Shown in pieces: positions 22,801-35,542 of a stretch of DNA of 64,000 nt (positions within the stretch are counted from its first letter, which is position 1; every line of letters starts with the position of its first letter). Where the stretch lies: assembly GCA_948474755.1 (NCBI GenBank), contig CAOLHI010001137.1:372001-436000 (forward strand), given 5' to 3'. The notes beneath the pieces were generated by a model. That model saw only the letters and a program-made list of their open reading frames with translations. It did no database searches and was not told where the DNA came from. A program made the position numbers and the translations under genes. The DNA comes from Ctenosaura bakeri. Lineage: Eukaryota > Chordata > Lepidosauria > Squamata > Iguanidae.

Positions 22801-25800
22801 TATGATCTTCATTTGCATTGGGTGAATACTGGAGGGGGATGTTGCATATGCAACTCCTGTCCATTATAGGCTTGGCCCAGTGGGTGGGGAATCCCTAAAG
22901 GAGAAAATGTACTTACTGGTTCAGTTCAGAAAGTGAAGGAGAGCTGGAGGGAAGCAGAGCTTCAGTTGTCAAGGCTGACAATTAGATCCTTTTCACTTAG
23001 AATTTGGTGGTGGGGTTTTGAGTAATGTATTTTGGAGAGAACAAAAAGATAGCCCCTTTCCAGCTCTCCCTCTCTTTCCAAATGAAACTCCCTTCTTTAG
23101 GGTCACATTGAAGGACAGAAATACTATTTGAAGACTCCAGGGGAAAAAAAAGCAAGGAAGGAGTTTCTTGAGTGTTTAAAAACCACAATGACGAAATCCT
23201 TCTCAAGCCCCTTGAATAGACTTGAGGACTACTCTCACCTCCCTATCCTAGATTTGCCCATTTCCTCTCTTCCTGGAGCTAAGCTAAGATTGTGGAAGGC
23301 TGTAGCCTCCACAGCCCCCTCACTTGGCTCCCTTCTCTCTCAATGTCATGTGGGCAGACTGCTGGAAGTGAGCTAGGATGGTGGAAGGTTATGATTCTCA
23401 CTTGGCTTTCCTACCCCCAACCTCTGGATGTCAGAGGTGGGGCAGGTGTGTGTGAGGCACAGTGAGAATCTTCAATGGGTGTAGTCTCCATTCTCAGCTT
23501 CCTTCCCCTCCCATGATGTAGGAAAGGGGTGAGCAGATGGGTGAGAGTGGAGACAGGAGGGCTCAAAGCTACAGTCTCTGGGATTCTTATTCATCTTCCC
23601 ACCTCCACCCTCCCAATGTTGCATGGATAGAGGAGGAGAGGCATAGGCAGAGAAGGAGGGCAGACTCAGGACTGTCAAAAGCTATAGCCCCCAAGATTTT
23701 TGCTTGGTTTCTCACCTTCCCGCTGCTGTTAGGTGCTATCAGCTGGGAAGAAAATAACAAAAGTGAAGCGGGGGGAAGATATTTTCTCTCCCCCGTGAGA
23801 ACTTTTTAAAAGCAGCACAGTTTTTGAAGTTGGTCTTGGAGTGAGGAGAAAATTGAGTAAGTTTTTTCCCCTCATATGTGAGAACCCAATCCTTCGACAA
23901 ACACACCCCTCAGCATCTGTGGGGACAAGGGCCATTTCCGCACTGTACTACTATAGTCCTATTGTTTCACTTTCAACATCCTATGGAATCCTGCGTTTGC
24001 AGTTTAGCGAGGGGCATTTAGAACTCTCAACCAGAGAGCTGTTTGGCCTCAGAAAACTACAAGCCCCAGAATTCCACAGGATGTTGGAAGTGGAATAATA
24101 GCACCATAACAGTGTAGGGAGGAAATGGCCAAAGAAGGTTCAGGTCAGGATCCTATATAAGGACTACATAGCGTAAAAGTTCACATGCAGAGTTACACAT
24201 TAATTGTGTTATGGAACCTTTTGTGTTGAATGGCAACATTTTATAATCAAATGCACTAAGAAATGGGCAACCCAGTGCTTTAGCCAATACACATTCACAT
24301 ACACAATGATACCTCATGCGCAGCTTGGCTTCCACAACCTTAAACTGAAAACAGATGTTCCACATTGTCCCAAAATGTCTAGTTGCTTCTGTAAGGGAAC
24401 TTACACACATGTAAGACATCAACAGGATTCTAACCATGGCTTATAGATTTTGCAGATTTTGTCCAGAATCCTGTTGGAACACCCTGCAGCTAGAAGAACA
24501 AAGCTCCAGGCACTGTGTCTGTGAAGGAAGGAAAGGACTGGTGAAACAGGCTGTTCAGAACCAGTAGATTTGCTCTGCCTTCCTTCACTGCCACTGTGTA
24601 GAAAAGTACAACACAGCTGGTATAGTGCATAAGCAGGGTTTCAGCCTACATGGGCAGTATGAACAACAATTGGGAGTAGCAGCTGCTTTGGAAATGATTA
24701 ACTCTCAGGGTTCGTTTGCTTCTTATTTACAGAGAGCACCACTTAATAATTGGATCACTGAGTCTGCCTTGGAGTGAGGTAGGGCAGAGGGCAGTCATGT
24801 GCCTGAAGATCTTCAGAACTGACATTCTATTCTCCTGACCCTTTTCTGACCACAGCACTATCAGATCTCCTAACAGATCCACCTCCCATCTCATTTAAAT
24901 GTTACCCCGTTGAACATGTAGTCTAGAGGCACCCAAAAGGAGGTGATGCTGGTTGAATGTGCTTGATGTGTTGCACCTTGGCCTATAATTGGCTGCTTCA
25001 TTTAAGTAAATGAGGCTGCAGTTAATGAATTTCTCTTCCTTTCAAGTGACAGCTAGATCAGTTTGCTGTCATATGGGTTTGCTTACATCGGTCAGGTCAG
25101 GGACCAGAGCAGTGTCAGAAAATGAAATTGGTTGAAAAGGGGAATCCATATAACTGTACTGTAGGGAGCATCAGCAACTGACGGAGGCTCGCTTGGGACT
25201 GACTATGCATGCACTGCTTGCAAAGTCTCTCAGCAACCTTAACACTGTTTTCCTCGTCTCAGCTAGCTTTGCAAGCAGTGCACACATATGAGTGGTTCCA
25301 AGTGAGTTTCCATAGGCAAGAAGAACTGATGAAAGAGTGGAACCCCTGTTGAATTACTGGAACTTATCTTTAATTTGGAAGCAGGAAAAGAGTGAGCTGT
25401 CAAATAATGGGGCATCAAAAAGTGGGGGCTTTCTGTACAGAGCAGTACACCCTTATAGAACTGCATGCACTGCATAGTCAGAGCTGAGAAAAGTTACATT
25501 TTTGGACTGGATCATGTAAAAATCTCTTGGCTCTTTAATATTCTCTCTTATTTGATTAAGTATTAACCTAAGTCCTAACAGTTCTGGAGGAAATCTGATA
25601 TTTTTCCATTAGGTGCTGTCTAATTTTGGATGCTAAGCAGGTTTAGGCCTAGTTAATACTTTGATGGGAGACTGCTAAGGAATACCAGATGCTGTAGGCT
25701 GTATGTCAGAGCAAGGTAATGGCAAACCACCTCTGCATGTTCTTTGCCTAAGGAAACACTACAAAATTTATGAGGTCACCATACATTGAAAGATAACTTG

Positions 25801-28800
25801 AAGGCATGTATGTGCACACAGTGTGAATGGTAATGTTTCCTGGTTCTAACCTTTTTAAAAAAATCTGCTCAAATTTAGAATAGAGTGGGCAAAAGCCCCC
25901 AAAACAAAACAAAAAAGGCCTCAGCTGCTTTGTCCCTGTGTAAGTTTGAGGCCTCCTTGTTTACTTGATCCCTTCTGTGCTGCTTTTAGTGCTTTCACCA
26001 AGTTCCCACACGTGGCAGGAACGGAGCAGAATCTTCATCTGGCAAGACAGATACAAACTCAGTGGAAGGACTTTGGCTTGGATACAGCTGAGCTGGTACA
26101 TTATGACGTCCTACTTTCCTACCCAAATCAAAGCACCCCCAACTACGTTTCCATTATCGATGAACAGGGAAATGAGGTAAAGAAGAGGCCAGAATGTTCT
26201 GCCTGCTGTACGTGAGCCAAACAAAAGACAGAGTGGTGGGGAGAATTGTGTTGTGAATATCACTGGGAGGAAAAGTCCTTTCAGATCTTGCAGTGAAATT
26301 TGAAAGACCATTAGACTTGAAAGACTATATTGTTGAACAGAGGGGAGGCAGATGGTGTACCAGGAAGGCAGGGTGTGGTAGTGGTTAGACACCTGGATGG
26401 GGACGTGGGAGATGCAGTTTTCAGTTTCTTTCAAGCCAAGGGACTCACTAGGAGATTTTGGAGTAGACGTCCTCAGGCTCACCTACCTCATAGGATTGTT
26501 ATGAGGGTAAAGCAGGGAGAAGGAGAATTAGATGTGCTATATTAAGCTTATTAGAAGAAAGAGAAACTAGCTAATTAAATTTGTGCCACCAAGTCATTTC
26601 TGGCTTATGTCGGTGAGTCTTCTGCAGGGTTTATTCAGAGGAGGTTTGCCTTTGCCCTCCTCTGAGGCTGAGAGAATGTGACTTGCCAAGATCACCCAGT
26701 GGGTTTCCATGGCTGAATGGGGATTGGAACCCTGGTCTCCAGAGTCGTACTCCAAGGCTCAAACCATTGCACTCCACTGCTTCTCTAACTAATTAAACAC
26801 AGTGGGCTTTAATTCTGAGTGAACATGAGCCCTTTTTGCAGGACAGAAGCATCCCAGCATGGAAATTTGAGAGGAGCCAGACTGAGACAATGCTTCTGCA
26901 TGACATCATTACAGTCCCGCCTCTCTCATGTGGCCAGCTGGCATAATCATGGGTATATAATTGATGGGAAAACCCTGTCAATGACCCCCGATCACACTAG
27001 CCTTCCGTCACTGCTGGCCATGCAGAAGGGCTGGAAGCGTGATCACACTGCAGTGTGGGAAGAAGGCCGGATACAGTGTGGAAGGAAGAGGCATGTCCCT
27101 TGCATTTCCCTCTGCAGGCAGCTTGTTGGTTGCAGAAGAGAGTGCTGGGGACATGCTCCCATCCCAGCAGAGGTGTGGCTGGAATTGCAGTGGGATGGCA
27201 TGTGAGAGTGTTGTCCTGTGGAAAGGGCCATGGATGGGATTGCATTGGAGATTTAGGCGTGGAAGATGTTTCATTATGGCAGGATAGTCACCAAATCTTT
27301 TTCAAAAACCATCCAAGCTGAACCTCAGCATTAGAACTTAAACCTGTTCGAAGTTCTAAGAGACAAATATTTTTCTGCAACTTTGCAAGTGTTTTGGATT
27401 TATGTGAAAAATTGCTTCTCTTCTGAACAGATTTTCAAGACATCACTTTCTGAGCTTCCTCCTCCAAGATATGAAAATGTCTCTGGAGTCCTACCACCTT
27501 ATAATGCTTTTTCAGCACAAGGCACACCAATGGTAAGGGTTGGAGAAGCACATTTGCTTGAAGTGTGTTATTTGTGAGATTGCAGGGTACTAAGATGTCA
27601 TGGTTTAATTACATTCAGCTGGAGCAGTGGGTAAGGAATTGGAAAAGCAATAACAAAGATTTTAGAGAATACGCTAGATTTGAACAAATGATTAAGCAAA
27701 GAGATGATATGGAAGAAAATGAAATATTGAAGGGTACCACAAGAGAAGTATATAAAATATTGTCAAAAGATGAAGATGAATATCTTAGAAAAATATGGGA
27801 GGAAGAATTAGTACAAAAAATAGATATTCAAGATTGGAGGAAAATTTGGAATCGGTGTCATTTAAAAAAAATTATCCGTAAGGATAAAGGAGAATTATTA
27901 TAAATTGGTTTGGAGATGGTACCTAACACCAGTAAGGTTAAACCACATAGACAAGAATAATTCAAGGTTATGTTGGAGGGGTTGCCAAGAGATTGGCACA
28001 TATATTCATATGTGGTAGAACTACGTATAGAAATTTTGGCAAATGGTGTTTAAAGAGATAAAAGAAATAACAGGAATTGGTTTACAAATATGACCGAGTA
28101 TAGGGTTATTATCTATATTTGATAAAGTTAATTGTACCAGATAATGAAGGAGTTAATTACACATTTATTAACTGCAGCAAGGCTAATTATATCAAGAAAT
28201 GGAAAACTCAAGAAGACCTTCAAATAAAGGATTTGTATAAAGAAGTGTGGAAAATTGTGATTAATGACAAGTTAACATGTCAAATTAAGGTTAAAAAAGG
28301 GTTGATGAAAAGGAATGACTTTGAAGCAATATGGGAAATATTTGTGGAAAAGGCTTTAATAAAAGAGGGAAGTGTCACACCTCCAGAAGAAGAATTACAA
28401 TTTTGGAAAGCAGATTCAGCTGAGATATAATTGGCTCTGGGAATGGGTTCTCATTTAGGGTTAGAATTTATGGTTAATAATTGGATCATATATAGTATTA
28501 GCAATAGGTTAAATATAGTTGAAAAGAATAGACTTAAGAATGAAGTTATTATAGCAATAAGGAGTACAAGGAAAAAGAGATTTAGGTACATGAAATAAAA
28601 ATATATAATCAATGTGATGCATAATATGTGGAATAAGTGTATGATGATAAAGAATCTGGAGAGAAATAGTAATGTAAGCCATTTGTGTTTGTAATTTTTC
28701 TCCTTTTCACATTTATGTTATTCATGTGGTGTTTTTGTTTTATTCTGTTATGTATTGTTCTTTTTCCTTAATAAAAAAAATGAAGTGTGTTATTTGTAGA

Positions 28801-30545
28801 GAAAGGAATTTTAAAAACTCCTTAGCTGGGTCAGATCAAAGATGCACTTGACCAGAGACTCTACGTCCAACAGTGGACAGTTGACTCCCAAGAAAAGTTC
28901 CCAGGCAAAGCCTTTGAGGCCCCTCCCTAAACTGCAAACCCCAGAATTCCACAGGATGTTGAAAGTGGAATAATAGCACTATAACGCTGTAGTGCGGAAA
29001 TGGCCATAGTTAATGATCTGTTGTCCCACTTTCTTTGCTGCTTTTAGAATGTCTCAGGGTTTTTTTTCTTTTCATCGCACTTTCCCCCTTTGTCCTTGGC
29101 TTACTTGATTCCTGTGAACTGAGTTCAAAGTTCAAAAATAGTTTGCATTCAATTAATGTGAAGGGGGAGAAGAAAGGAGGGGGTAGAATCTTTTCCTTCC
29201 CAGTAGACTCAGGCAAAAGCAAACTGCTACAGCCTCTCCTAGTTACTGTGTTTTTCCTTATTAATAACTTCTACTGTCCTGACCACGCTCTGATGTTCCT
29301 TGTAGCAGAATTCTCAATCACATCAAATGTATTTTTTGTTTGTTTCTACTCCTGAAAAGGCAGATCTGGTGTATGCAAATTATGGTCGCACTGAAGATTT
29401 TTTCAAACTAGAGCGGGAGATGGGAATCAACTGTACAGGGAAGATTGTCATTGCCCGGTATGGGAAAATATTCAGAGGAAACAAAGTAAGTTGTTAGCTT
29501 CTTTTAACATTATCTTTGCCAATCCCACCCAATTGAGTTGGTGGCTTCCAAGTCAATGTGGGTGTCAACTTTCTACCAGTTTTTTTAGTCCAGACTTTAA
29601 AGGGGCTATTGAAGGTGCTATCCTCATAATAGGACCCACACATCTTGAGGGGACCAGGTTGAGGGAAGATGTCAATGGCTGGCGGAGGCCAAGCAGATGT
29701 GGGGCGAGCAGTTGGGGTTGGACGGCGTTTATTAGCGGGAGCAAAGTAAACAGAGGGGTTACAGCACCCCCACAGCTGCCAAGGGCGCTAAAGAAAGTCC
29801 CCAGTAGCGCCAAACAGAGTCCTAAAGTAAATACGGGGTTACGTCACCCAAAACAAAGGCTAGGAGCTCGACCACCAGGAAGGCTGAACGCGGTCACTGG
29901 ACAAAGGGTGCGCAGACACAGAAGATCAACGGTTGTTGCTCCCTGGCCCTTCTTCCCAGCATCCTCCTTAAGTAGACCCTAGTCCAGCTGAGGCTGATTG
30001 AGAGTCCTTGGGGCTGGGCTCACAGCTGGGAGCCCTCAGCCGCTTCTCCAGCAGTTGCCGGGACCGGCAAACTGTCTCTTTCTTCTGCTGTCTCTGTCGG
30101 AACGTGGGAGGAGGGCCAGCAGTAGCCTCTGGGCTGGAGTCAGGGGCTGCTGCAAACTCCGGACTGGAGTCAGGGGTCGCAGCCTCCGTCGAACTCATGG
30201 GCGCCTCAGCCGCCGGTGCAGGCTCTGGGATGGCTACGGAGGCGCTGGCAGGCCCGTCCGTCGCCTCTGCTGGGCCCCCTCGCCCTCCCAGGGATCCTCT
30301 GGCAGGGAGTCCCAGTCTACTGCGTCAGAGTCCCCGTCCGAGTCGGCGGCGAGCTCAGCCGGGCTTATGACAGAAGATGTAGTGTGACATGTATGGGGGA
30401 GATTCCAGTCAAAATTCAACCAATGTCCTCAAGATCACTGCAGCAAGAACAACACAGGGATGTAAACCTTTGGTAATTTTGTTCTTGGAGGGGAGAACAA
30501 ATCATTTTTCTGTTCTCTCACTGTGTGGGTGTATATATATGTGTG

Positions 30546-30602
<57 letters not shown>

Positions 30603-33600
30603 CGTCCTGAACTGAGAATAGTCTTTGAACACTACACAGTTTTCATGAGTTTCTTGCAAATTATTTGTTCTCACCTCAAAGAACAAAATTACCAAAAGTT
30701 TACATCCCTGTGTTGTTCTTGCTGCAGTGATCTTGAGGACATTGGTTGAATTTTGACTGGAATCAATATACATATACATATATATATAGGGGGTTTTCAA
30801 GCAAAAAAAAAAAAGCATTTATGAGAAGAAAACATGTTTCCTGCATAGAAAACATTTTCTGCAATGAAAACAGGATTCTCTTTACAGAAAATCATTTCTG
30901 TGCAGAAAGCAGTGCTGTTCTCTGCAAAGGAGTGCTGTTTTCTATGCAGAAAACTTATTTTCTGCTCAGAAAGTGTTGCATTTTTCATTCATGGTAAGTC
31001 CAAAACAACAAAGGTTCTTGCCTTTCTAGGATTCTCTTTATCAGGGCTTCCTAATTGTTGTGAAACCTATTTTTCAACCAATTTTCAGATATCTTCAAAT
31101 ATTCTTTCCACTTCCAGAACAACAGTGTCTTTGATCTCTCAGACTAGTACTTGAGCTATACTTTTCTTAGGGCAAACCAAAACTGAGTGTGCAAATTTTG
31201 GGGTTTTACAGAATACTTCATAGACTGTGTGCTGTGAAAATAAAACTTGGAATTGGACTGGGAAATTGGCTTTTCAGAAGACAGTCTAAAACTGAGCCCA
31301 GATGCTTTAGCTATGGAAAAAAAGCTTTCCTCAACAAAGCCTCAAATTGATAGCTTTGTCCCTGGAAACGTGCAGCTCTATTCAACATGCAGTGACAGAA
31401 ATATGAGATGCTGCTACACCTTCTTGGATTACAATGGCGAGACCCATTTTGAAAACTGCTTCTTAATGTTTGACTGCTCTGTAGGTTAAAAATGCCATGT
31501 TAGCTGGAGCTAAAGGGATTATCCTTTACTCAGACCCTGCGGACTACTGTGCACCTGGTGTGGAACCTTACCCAGATGGGTGGAATCTTCCTGGGGGAGG
31601 AGTTCAGCGAGGGAATGTGTTAAATCTCAATGGGGCAGGAGATCCTCTGACTCCTGGCTACCCAGCCAAAGGTGAGTGGTTAGAATTGCCAGTTCAAAAT
31701 CCTCTTAGATCCTGAGATATCCCACAATCCCCAGCCAGCAGGCACACTTTGGATTCAGGGAGATGTAGGCCCTTTCTGCACCTTACCTCCATCCCATGAT
31801 GATCTGTTGTGATCCTGGCAGTGCTGTTGCCAGGATGGGAGCAGGACCTGAACACTCCTCCCCGCATCCAGCCGGCTGCCGGCAGAAGGATTGCACAAGG
31901 GATGCTCTCCTTCCTTCTGTAGTGCAACCGGTTGCTTTCTGTGCTGCACAGAAGAAGGAAGCACCTTGATAGTGCTTCCGTCCTTTCTGCATGGCCCCAG
32001 CCAACACAATCACCAGGAGAAAGGGGCCTATTAAAGGACTTTTTTTCTGGTAATAGTACAGTGTGCAATTACAAATCCTAGGGATGTTACAAGAGCAAGA
32101 CTGTGATGATGTCATGTGGTATCATAGAATTGTAGAAATGTAGAGTTGGAAGAGACCACACGGGCCATTCAGTCCAACCCCCTGCCATGCAGGAACACCC
32201 TCAAAGCAATCCCAACAGATGGCCATCTAGCCTCTGCTTAAAAACCTCCAAAGAAGGAGACTCCACTACACTCTGAGGCAGCATATTCCACTCATGGACT
32301 GGCTTCAATGTGTCCCCATGCTGGGAGGGTGCCATAGTGTGGAAATGGCCGTAGTCTGACAGGTAAAACTCTTTCACTTGGACTATGATTGGCAAGTTTT
32401 GTCTGTACAGTAGGTGTTTCAGTGTACAGTAGCTACAGTTTCACTTATCCACAATCTATTTCAGGGCTTGGCTGCTGCTGACAGTCAGGGTCCTTGCTGT
32501 ACACATCCAGGCCAGACCAAGAGAGAAGCACAGTAAAGCACATCTGGGCTTCCCATGCCTCTCTTGTCTGAGGAAAGAGTGTCCCTCTTTCCCTGTCCAA
32601 GAGAGGTGCACAACAAGGTGCAGCAAAGCCCCATGTGCCTCTCTCAGCCAAGAAAAGCGTATCCCTCCCTCCCCAGCCAAGACACTTTTCCCCCATGCCT
32701 CTCTGGACCAAGGAAGGAGTCTCTCTCCATCGCTGGCCAAGAGAAGCATATGGTGAGGTGCAGCTAGGCTTTCTGTGCCTCTCTTGGCCAAAGAAGGAAT
32801 CTCTCTCCCTCCCCAGCTGAGAGAAGTGTATGGCTCCTCCTGTGCCTCTCTCAGTTGAAGATGAAGATGGACACTCCTTCTTTGGCTGAGAGAGGCATGG
32901 AAAACCATGAATCTATGTACTTCTCTTGGCAGAAGAAGAAGACTGACGGTCCTTCCTTGACTGCGAGTGGCACATGACTCTGAGCATCCAGGCCTCTCTC
33001 CAGATCTGGCTTCAAGAGAGGGGGCTGCTTGCTGAGCCCCCACTGGGAAGGCAGGCAGGAAGGAAAGAAAAGTCAGGTGGTGGAGCTGCTCCCTTCATCT
33101 CACCTGCCTTGGGTGTCAAAATATAGCATTTAGTATTATCTATGTTTTCATCACCTGCATTAAGTCTGGGAATGTATCCCTCGTGGATATGGCAGACCTA
33201 CCGTACAGCATCTGAAAGTTTTCCTAGATGTAACAGTACAGAGAATTCTTGGGGAATTCAAAGTTCTTTCCCTAAAAAAGGTCGAGGGGCAGTCAGCCTC
33301 GCATAGGACCGAGTTAGCCTGGATCTCAATGGAACTTTGCTGCTGCTACAGGATTTGCAATTATATTACCTGTCATTTAGTGCCCATTGTCCCTGGCCCT
33401 GACATGGCTGCATTGATATGCTGGTAATCTATACCAGCTTAACTGACAACAGAAGTAACATCTGAGACACAAGGTAGACCTGTGTCTCTAACATGCCACG
33501 TTTCATGCGCAATCAACCATTTAATATCTCTGCCTGAGGAAGAAGCCAGTGCAGCTTCAAAAGCTTCCATGATGTATTTTCTGCTTTGTAGCTGACCCCA

Positions 33601-35503
33601 TAAATGTCTCACTGTTTTGCATATTTTGGATTTTATTGTGTTTTGCTGCATGGCCAACACAGCTACCCCCTGAACATGCAGTCTGGCAGAGTAACTGTTG
33701 AAAGCTCTGGGCAAAAGTGTCCTTTAGTGTGCCCCCTTCTCTCCTCTGTCAGTGTGTTTACGTGGAAGCCATGTCTGGTGCCTTGGTCTAGTTACCCTGG
33801 CCATTTCGGCACTATGCTGTTACAATACTATTATTCCACTTTCATTATCCTATGGAATCCTATGGGATTTGCAGTTTAGGAAGGAGCATTTAGAATTTTC
33901 AGCCAGAGAGCTCTTTGGCTCCGTAAACAACAAACCAGAATTCTACAGGATTTCAACAGGATGTTGAAAGTCGAATAATAGCACTATAACAATGTAGGGT
34001 GGAAATGGTCTCTTTTAATTTTCCACAAGTCTGTAGAGTGCTACCAGGTCAGGGGCAATGGGGGAAGTTAACAGGATGGCTATATCTGGTTGCTAGCCCC
34101 TGTTCAGAGTGCTTGCCCCGATTAGACTCTCACTCCTTACTGCACCCCCAAGGGAAAAATAAGCCCCCAAAATGCCCTTGGATGGGGCTGTTTTAGACCT
34201 GGGGAGGCTTTTTTTTTAACAGGAAGTAATTGGAAGTCACTTCTTGCTTTAGAAAGAAGGTGACTTCTAAAATGGCTTGGGGGCTAAAAATGTGATTGAA
34301 ATGTTCCCCATGTATCTTAGAGAATATTGAGGGGGGAAATTTTTAACCCTTGGGGGATTCTGTGGGCCACAGAAATGACCCAAGGGAGCCACATATGGCC
34401 TGTGGGCCACATTTGGCCCATCTGTGATCTAAAGAATGTGGGGGAGGTTTGGGGACACGCATCAGCCCTGGACCCCTCACCATGGCATGGCAGTTGATAC
34501 CAAGGTCTGACATCAGATGACTACATGGAAATAACATCCTGGTTATCTCAGAAACTCTTCTTGGTTTCTCAGAATACACTTTCAGGTATGAGACAAATGA
34601 TGGAATAGGGATTCCCAAAATCCCAGTTCACCCCATTGGTTACCATGATGCTGAAATGCTATTAAGGTATGTAGATTTTTCTGTCTGTGACCATCTTTGT
34701 CAAAAACAGGGCTGTTTTGTATTATCATTATTTTGATGTGAATTAGGCTGGTTTTGGGAAAAAAATTATCTGCATTGGAAGATAAATCTAGAAAGAGTTC
34801 TGGGATGATCTAATTGAGGCTAGTTGATCACGTTTAATTAAATCCATGCATGTAAGGACAGAAGAGGAATGCTGCTGCAGAACATGATTTAGCTAATATA
34901 TATGGTGGTTCCCCGTGACTTCCTTGAAGCCTCCTGTCAGAAAACTCATTATGTGAAGTTAGTTTTTTGGGAAGCAGAAACAGGACTATCATTAGACAAA
35001 TGGTGGTTATGATCTATAAAGGCCTATATGGCTCAGGTAGAGGTTATCTGAAGGTCTGTATTCTCCCGAATGAGTCTGCCTGTGTTTTGAGATCTGCTAG
35101 GGAACCCTTCTCTCTGTCCTACCACCATCACAGATACATCTGGTGGAAAGAGAGGAGAGGGTCTTCTCAGTGGCTTCACTCAGGTTCTGGAACTCCCTTC
35201 CTAGAGAGGTTAGATTGGCATCATCTTTGCTATCCTTCTGTAGGTACAAGGAGCTTTTGGTTCTGGACTGATTGCTCATTAGGGAAGGGCCTTTCATAAG
35301 TACAATAGGGTCTGTATTTCCTGTTTTTTTAATGATCATACTTTTAACTGCTTTTAATTTTATATTACTGTATTTGTTGGTGTATGAGACGCACCCCATT
35401 TATACACTGGCAAATACTATTTGCTGGTGTATAAGACACTTCAGCATATAAGATAGTAGAGTATTTTTCAGGAGAAAAAGTGAATCTTATACGCCAGCAG
35501 ATA

Positions 35504-35542
<39 letters not shown>

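Noticed and set aside
27565..28430. Apparent host coding exons
   Set aside because: These frames are the L1 ORF2 C-terminus and following sequence, bounded by a target duplication.
29491..30387. Several 120-160 codon frames on both strands
   Set aside because: Overlapping frames in a GC-rich LTR-like insertion; none resembles a known domain.
31247..31489. 80-codon frame just before exon 6
   Set aside because: Runs through the splice acceptor and has no similarity to the carboxypeptidase family; the VKNAMLAG exon has the proper acceptor.
32456..33043. 195-codon minus-strand frame
   Set aside because: Produced by the minisatellite period; composition is repetitive and no splice or start context supports a gene.
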